From Tritrichomonas foetus (taxonomy: Eukaryota; Parabasalia; Tritrichomonadida; Tritrichomonadidae): DNA of 64,000 nucleotides. The notes under the pieces are model-generated. The model was not told where the DNA came from. It worked only from the letters and a program-made list of their open reading frames with translations, and made no database searches. Both the position numbers and the translations under genes were made by a program. Location of the stretch: the NCBI GenBank assembly GCA_001839685.1, contig MLAK01000686.1, forward strand, positions 1 through 64,000, given 5' to 3'. Shown here piece after piece: positions 58,775 to 64,000 of the stretch (the first letter of the stretch is position 1; each line of letters opens with the position of its first letter).

Positions 58775-59434
58775 ATGATTTTCTTATTATTTTTCGTGCT
58801 CTTTTCCTCAATAACACAAACTGCTGATGAACCATATTCGATGCAATCAGATATTTCAATAAGCGAATCGACTGTAAAACAATCAAATGACTCTGAATCC
58901 AAATATAAAATTGATTCCAATTTCCAGGAGAGCACATCGACAGTAAGCTCATCATCAGTAAGTTCTCCAACAGAATATTTAACGAGATCAAACTATGATG
59001 GCACATCAAACGCACATGAACAAACAAAAATACAATCAACATCGTTATTCTCCAAATTCCTTCCAACACGCACGTTTTCTGAGCAAGGCAACATTGCCCC
59101 AATAATACCAGATAAACAGACTGATGAAGTTATCACGCGCAATCCAAATAAGACCAAATTTAGTGGAGCCTCATTTTTCGGTTTAATAATGATCGGTATC
59201 ATTGTTTTCTTGTTCATTTTCTGGAAATTCTGTCCCTCTAGAGGTACTGGTAATGAATATGATGTAAGCAATGATCGATTCTTGGAAGGTGACGGCCAAA
59301 TAGGCCTTGAAACTATAAATAGCGAAGATGATCTCCACATTGACGTCACTAATTTATCTGATAACGAAATAAACTATCAGAATGAAAGAAATGAAAGTAA
59401 TAATGGGTCTAGTAATGAAATAGATGCAATTTAA
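58775..59434 (+). CDS. Small type I membrane protein, unknown function
   Basis: 219 residues, ATG at 58775, 109 bp after the upstream gene in the same orientation. The N-terminus MIFLLFFVLFSSITQTAD is a signal peptide. Residues ~20-130 are a Ser/Thr-rich, probably extended ectodomain. A transmembrane helix is at ~133-153 (FFGLIMIGIIVFLFIFWKF). The ~65-residue cytoplasmic tail is acidic and Asn/Ser-rich. Single-pass proteins with Ser/Thr-rich stalks and short tails are common on trichomonad surfaces. No adhesion or enzyme domain is seen. Confidence 0.72.
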   Translation: MIFLLFFVLFSSITQTADEPYSMQSDISISESTVKQSNDSESKYKIDSNFQESTSTVSSSSVSSPTEYLTRSNYDGTSNAHEQTKIQSTSLFSKFLPTRTFSEQGNIAPIIPDKQTDEVITRNPNKTKFSGASFFGLIMIGIIVFLFIFWKFCPSRGTGNEYDVSNDRFLEGDGQIGLETINSEDDLHIDVTNLSDNEINYQNERNESNNGSSNEIDAI

Positions 59435-60126
59435 GTGTTTATTACTAAAAATTGTATGTTTTCTTCATATTAATTATCGGCGATCTGTTACAGATCTGCA
59501 TAAAATTCCTTTTTTTTTTTTCTTCCATTATCCTTTGAAGTAAATTCTTCTGCTCTTTAAAAAGTCAGCATATTAAAATTGGGTCAGTTTAATTGGCGAA
59601 TTAAAATCTAATGAAAGAAAAGATTCGCTCTGGATTTGATTTTGGGTGCTTTTTGAATAAAATCTATATTTTGATGTCAATTTATTTGTATGAAATCTGC
59701 ATGTATCTTTCTTTATGATTGGAATTTTCTTTTTCGTTTTCTTTCTTCAATAATTAATTAATCTCTTTTTCAAATCATGAACAAAGAAGAAGAATTAACT
59801 TCTGAAGCAGGAAAGTTCACTTGATTTTTTTTTTCTTCTTTAAAGTTTTTTCACTCTGAACAATCTGAAACCATTTCCAGAAACCTGATATGAAAGAAAT
59901 CCTCTTTAACATCTCAATAATTCTCCAAAAATAAATATTAAAAGAAAAGAAAAAGAATTTCAAAATAATTTATTATGATTTTTTTTATAACAGTTAAATT
60001 TTTCAAGAATAACGAATAAATACGAATTGATTTCACGCTTCTTTAATAATATCCTTCATAAAAATTGATTCTTTTCATACATTTTTTTTTTCGCTAAATT
60101 TAATCTTCTAAACGTTTTCAAACATC
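59435..60126. other. Convergent intergenic region
   Basis: T-rich, with several pyrimidine runs on the plus strand and no gene or repeat. Confidence 0.6.
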
Positions 60127-60693
60127 TCAAAAAGTGTACATTGGATTGTCATCTCCAAGGAAATCATTATAGTCAAGAGAATTAAAGCAATCAGGAAAGA
60201 CCTCCATTAAATCGCCATCTTTGGCAAGAAAGTCATCCATGATTGACTCATTGAAAGGAAGAATATAAGGATTAACATCATTAACCATAACTTCATTGCT
60301 GTTATTATGATTATTTTCACTAAAATTAGATTTTATTTCAATATCTGTTGGAGATGACTGAACATTTATATCTGAATTGTTAATTGACTCGCACTTAACA
60401 AATCCTTCCTTTTGTTCAGCCACGTTTTTATCAACAGAAGCAATATTTAGAATGGGTTGAACTAGATTAACAATATTTTGAAAATTGCTAGTATTATTTT
60501 TATTATAACAATCATAGGAGAGCATTGGCGTTTCCGCTTGCTTCCTCAAGTTTAATTTTCGACTTTTTTGCCTCCTAAGCTTTTCTGTAAGCTGGCCAAG
60601 TTTGTCGAGTTTAAAAGTGCTCGCAACGTCACCGTTGTCATTGAGCACGGAAATGCTTCTCCAATTCGAGTTTGAACGTGGTCTTCTTGTCAT
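60127..60693 (-). CDS. Protein with basic N-terminus and acidic C-terminus, unknown function
   Basis: 188 residues, ATG at 60691-60693, TGA stop. The coding strand reads TTCACC 5-10 nt before the start. The N-terminal ~50 residues are basic and probably helical (KLDKLGQLTEKLRRQKSRKL). The middle is Asn/Ser-rich. The C-terminal ~45 residues are acidic with aromatic/Leu residues (ESIMDDFLAKDGDLMEVFPD), resembling an activation-type segment. A transcription-regulator role is possible, but there is no recognised DNA-binding fold. Confidence 0.65.
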   Translation of the reverse strand: MTRRPRSNSNWRSISVLNDNGDVASTFKLDKLGQLTEKLRRQKSRKLNLRKQAETPMLSYDCYNKNNTSNFQNIVNLVQPILNIASVDKNVAEQKEGFVKCESINNSDINVQSSPTDIEIKSNFSENNHNNSNEVMVNDVNPYILPFNESIMDDFLAKDGDLMEVFPDCFNSLDYNDFLGDDNPMYTF

Positions 60694-60698
60694 GATTT

Positions 60699-60704
60699 GG
60701 TGAA
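60699..60704 (-). promoter_or_regulatory. Initiator-like TTCACC
   Basis: The coding strand reads TTCACC, with presumed +1 A at 60701 and an 8-nt leader length typical of trichomonads. Confidence 0.45.
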
Positions 60705-61177
60705 AATAAATAAATGATGTTTGGAAAATTTTTTGACATTTTTATTTTTCAATAATTTTGACGAATGGCAGAACAGATTTTTGTGAAAATATTAACAAAA
60801 AATGCTATAACATGGTCAAACAGACTTTGTGAAAAAAAAGTCAGAACATGTTGATCAACTTCTCAATATTTTTCAGTTGAATATGATCGTATTTATCTTA
60901 AACTTTCAACACAAGCATTGATACCATATTGATTACACAATGATTTTTAAATGAACATAACTTCATCCACATGGATCAATTAGGATGGCAGTATTGGTCT
61001 TGGTTTCTCAAAACTTGTTTGAAAATGGGGTTGGTTATGGTTTGTTTTGAATGGCCAAATATGTTCAAAAAAAGTTAAACTTTTTTATCGATACAAATAA
61101 TTCCTCAAATATATTTTCTATTTTAATCTGGTTGAATTCACTGAAAAATCGATAGGAAATAACGTACAAAGTTTTTC

Positions 61178-61183
61178 TCACAG
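61178..61183 (+). promoter_or_regulatory. Initiator-like TCACAG at the 61184 gene
   Basis: TCACAG ends directly at the ATG, leaving a leader of about 4 nt. An in-frame TAA at 61160-61162 fixes the start downstream of it. Confidence 0.4.
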
Positions 61184-64000
61184 ATGCATGCTCCTGAGAG
61201 ATCAGTTTGTCCAATTGTTGATCTGTGGATACAGGAGCGTCATTATATGCAGCATGTATCTAATCTCCAAGAAACAAAGCCGATAGTTGATGTTTCTCAT
61301 CCCCCGCCAATTCCTCATATCGAAAAAACTCAAAAACTCAATCAAAAAAATCGAGAAAAAGCAAAAAAACGAGCCGACCATATATATGCATCAATACCAA
61401 AGCCACTCGATAAAGAAATTCATTATCGAAATGTGCAATATAAAAAAGATGATGTGAAAAGAATTGCTTTTGTAAAAGCTCCAAATCAGAATTTAACAAT
61501 TCAAGATGATCATGCAATCACTACAAAAGACAATTGGCTCGATGATTTAAAGCACATTGCTCGTTATGGTCAGCCAAAAAAACAAAAAGTGACAAATAAT
61601 GATGATGTTTTAAATTATTTTGATGCTAATGAAAATAATATTATCAATATCACAAAAAAACTTCTTATTAATAATGAGCAATATGATGATGATGATGAAT
61701 TTGAAAAGAAATATCCTGATCCAGAAGTATCATCTGTTGATTCTTTCTTTATGAAAATAGGCTCATCATCATCAGAAGCGGAAGAAAAGAAAAATAAATA
61801 TTCTCCAGAAGTTGAAGAAGAAGATAAAGTTTTAGCGGAACTGGTTAAGCAAAGGTATCAAAGAATAAAAGCATCAAACTCAACAAAATTTAAAATAAAT
61901 AATGGAAATTTATTACCAACAGAAGAAAGAAAAAGAACAGATCTTCAATTTCAAAAATTTAATTCTCATTATAGACATGATTTACCATCTAGAACACCTT
62001 CAGAATCTCCTCAAAAAGAAAATTCCCAAGAATCATCAATAGAGTTTTCGTTTCAAGATGATGGATTATATAAATTTACACGACCTCCAGTTATTACTGT
62101 TCCAAATAATAATAAAAATAAAAATAATGATAATGATAAATCTAATGAACAAAGTTATGCTTTGCAATTACCATCTTTAAGAGAGCCAAGAGATCCTAAA
62201 AATCAAACTTTTCTCGCTAAAGAGCAAAAAGAAGACGACAATAAATATAATTACAACTATATTTTTTCTGACCGTTATTTAAACACAGTTCAAAAAATAA
62301 AGAATGAAGAACAAGAAGCATTATTAAATTCACCTGTCCGTGTTTCATCTCCAAAATCAAATCAACAATCACCAACTCTCTCATCAAATCATGAACAAGA
62401 AACCAATAATCCAATTTTCAACAGTCAAAATTTACCTTATTTAGAGAAAAATATTGATAAGAATGTTATTGATAATATTGTAGATAAACAATTGCCAATT
62501 AGCAATCATTTACATTATCAAATAGATACACCTGAAAAAAATGAAAATGAGTCAAGTTTAACCCCAGCCGGAACGCCGATACAAATTGGATTTAGTTCTC
62601 CTTTTCAACCAAAGACGATTTGTTCACCAACAACTTCAAAATCAAGTCGAATATCTGACGGAATCGAAAAAGATCCAAACCAATCGAAAACTACAAACAA
62701 TAAATCCAAAACTTCACCACGAACTATCAATATTTCTCCAAGTAAATCTCACAATTCAACAAGTCAAATTCCAGAAAATCTACCAAATATCAATGAAAAA
62801 AATATTAAAAAGGATATTGAGTATACTGAATCAAAAAATAAAAATGAAATTGAAGATTATCTATTTAATGATATTCCTCAAAAGAAGTTCGAATCAACAA
62901 TTTCGCCTTCTTTTGTGTCACCAGAAAATAATCCAGAGAATTCTAAAGAAAAAGAAATTCCCACTCCAACAAATCAAAATAGCCAAAGGTCAAACAGAAG
63001 AAAACATCATCGTCATCATAAAAATGGCAAAAATTCCTCAATCCAAAGTAATTCACTTACTGAATCAACTCAAAATCATGAAAATGAATCTAAAAATCCT
63101 GTTGAATCTAAAAAAATTAATCCAGAAGTAAAAAATGAGTTTACAACACCGATTCAAAATAAAGAAAACAATCATATAAATACGCAAAATTATAAACCAT
63201 TAATTAATCCCCTAGATGATAACCAAAGAATTCATAATAAGGATAATGAAAACACTCAAGAGAATGGAAATGGAAATCATAAAGAGAATGAAAATACTCA
63301 GAAGAGTGGCAATACAAAAGCAAATGATAATGATCATGTGAATCATCATGACTCGGAAATTATCGAAAATCAAAATGCTGTTGAGAATAATGAAAATGAA
63401 AAAAATAAAAATCATTCCCATCGTCATTCTCCACGCCATCATGATCATTCAGCCCATCATCACAATCATCATTCTGAGCATAAAACAACAAATGATACCG
63501 AAGAAACTCAATCAAATGTTTTGTCAAAACATGAAGGTGAAAATGCTGATATCGAAAATATAAACATAACAGACGATGAAAAAGGTTATGACCCCAAACT
63601 TAAACAGTTAGAATTTGATGAAAAAATAAATACAAAAGGTAATAAATTATATTCTCCAAAAGCTCCAAAGAAAAGGAAGAAATCCAAGAAAAAAGGAGCC
63701 CCGCCTAAATTAATTGAAAAAGATCCAATCATGGACATAGCCTATAAATTAATCGATCAAAGCGATACTGATTCAAATTCTAGTGATTGCTCAATTAATC
63801 TTGAGATGAACATTTTAGATAATAAAAGTGAAAAATTGAATACAATATCATTAATTGACATATTGACATATGAGTATAGAGAAAACAATGTTCCAATGAT
63901 TCAAAAAAGAGAAAAAATTAATAATGAAAGCCAGAATAAAGAGTCAGAAAAAAATAATATAATAGGTCATGAATTAGAAAAACTAAATGAAGTTACTAAT
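61184..64000 (+). CDS. Large low-complexity protein, 3' end outside the window
   Basis: ATG at 61184, then 939 uninterrupted codons to the window edge with no stop. An in-frame TAA lies 24 bp upstream of the ATG. The first ~100 residues look folded (SVCPIVDLWIQERHYMQHVS; KKRADHIYASIPKPLDKEIH). After ~200 it is largely disordered: Asn, Lys, Glu, Ser and Gln with Pro spots. A His-rich tract lies near residues 743-765 (HSHRHSPRHHDHSAHHHNHH) and a shorter one (HHRHHK) near 610. A strong basic cluster KAPKKRKKSKKKGAPPK is near 826-842. No domain is recognised. His-rich repeats may bind metal or target speckle-like bodies. In base and residue usage it resembles the 1890-residue coiled-coil protein. 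Confidence 0.8.
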   Translation, partial: MHAPERSVCPIVDLWIQERHYMQHVSNLQETKPIVDVSHPPPIPHIEKTQKLNQKNREKAKKRADHIYASIPKPLDKEIHYRNVQYKKDDVKRIAFVKAPNQNLTIQDDHAITTKDNWLDDLKHIARYGQPKKQKVTNNDDVLNYFDANENNIINITKKLLINNEQYDDDDEFEKKYPDPEVSSVDSFFMKIGSSSSEAEEKKNKYSPEVEEEDKVLAELVKQRYQRIKASNSTKFKINNGNLLPTEERKRTDLQFQKFNSHYRHDLPSRTPSESPQKENSQESSIEFSFQDDGLYKFTRPPVITVPNNNKNKNNDNDKSNEQSYALQLPSLREPRDPKNQTFLAKEQKEDDNKYNYNYIFSDRYLNTVQKIKNEEQEALLNSPVRVSSPKSNQQSPTLSSNHEQETNNPIFNSQNLPYLEKNIDKNVIDNIVDKQLPISNHLHYQIDTPEKNENESSLTPAGTPIQIGFSSPFQPKTICSPTTSKSSRISDGIEKDPNQSKTTNNKSKTSPRTINISPSKSHNSTSQIPENLPNINEKNIKKDIEYTESKNKNEIEDYLFNDIPQKKFESTISPSFVSPENNPENSKEKEIPTPTNQNSQRSNRRKHHRHHKNGKNSSIQSNSLTESTQNHENESKNPVESKKINPEVKNEFTTPIQNKENNHINTQNYKPLINPLDDNQRIHNKDNENTQENGNGNHKENENTQKSGNTKANDNDHVNHHDSEIIENQNAVENNENEKNKNHSHRHSPRHHDHSAHHHNHHSEHKTTNDTEETQSNVLSKHEGENADIENINITDDEKGYDPKLKQLEFDEKINTKGNKLYSPKAPKKRKKSKKKGAPPKLIEKDPIMDIAYKLIDQSDTDSNSSDCSINLEMNILDNKSEKLNTISLIDILTYEYRENNVPMIQKREKINNESQNKESEKNNIIGHELEKLNEVTN

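Larger units (their letters stand above)
60694..61183. other. Divergent promoter region
   Basis: 490 bp between two divergent genes. AT-rich; it holds the initiator-like motifs at both ends and nothing else recognised. Confidence 0.6.

Overview
The window is AT-rich eukaryotic DNA from a flagellated protist, most likely a parabasalid (trichomonad). A Tritrichomonas-type genome fits best, but the species is inferred. The support is as follows. Long genes of up to 2566 codons have no recognisable introns. Several start codons have an initiator-like TCAC/TCAT motif a few bases upstream. Stop codons often overlap TAAA, the trichomonad-style poly(A) signal. The protein set includes a multi-membrane PAS-adenylyl cyclase, BEACH, CK1, CAMK-like and MAPK15-like kinases, a copine, Asn/Lys/Ser-rich coiled-coil giants, and the flagellar transport subunit IFT46. 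No tRNA, rRNA, CRISPR or operon was found.

Layout. From 0.5 to 3.1 kb is a CARMIL-like LRR gene (minus strand) whose frame continues past a single TAA into a basic tail ORF. From 3.6 to 11.3 kb is a giant BEACH/WD40/zinc-finger protein. At 11.8-13.5 kb a copine-type vWA gene and an aldo/keto reductase diverge from a 20-bp promoter containing a perfect palindrome. At 14.0-16.9 kb IFT46 diverges from an ARM/HEAT-like gene, followed by a 17-bp minisatellite. From 17.5 to 21.5 kb are one small gene, a long gene-poor tract, a decayed membrane-protein pseudogene and a Tc1/mariner-like foldback element. From 21.5 to 27 kb are a 1251-residue type I surface protein and an HxxxDG acyltransferase. From 27.6 to 34.5 kb are two kinases and two small unknown genes. 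From 35.7 to 46.4 kb are the adenylyl cyclase and a 1890-residue coiled-coil, low-complexity protein. From 46.9 to 52.9 kb are a MAPK15-like kinase and a HEAT-like protein. At 55.2-57.0 kb is a USP-fold protein with all three catalytic residues replaced, followed by a 300-bp Mutator-like MITE with 9-bp target duplications. From 58.2 to 64 kb are a four-helix membrane protein, a type I membrane protein, a small basic/acidic protein, and a 939-codon low-complexity frame that runs off the right edge.

The genes do not form one pathway. They group loosely into signalling (cyclase, three kinases), membrane traffic (BEACH, COPI-associated-like protein, copine), cytoskeleton and flagellum (IFT46, CARMIL-like, coiled coils) and surface proteins. 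The most notable signals are the two non-autonomous DNA transposons, the triad-less USP, the single-frame five-stop pseudogene, the TAA-split CARMIL-like gene and the bidirectional initiator palindrome.
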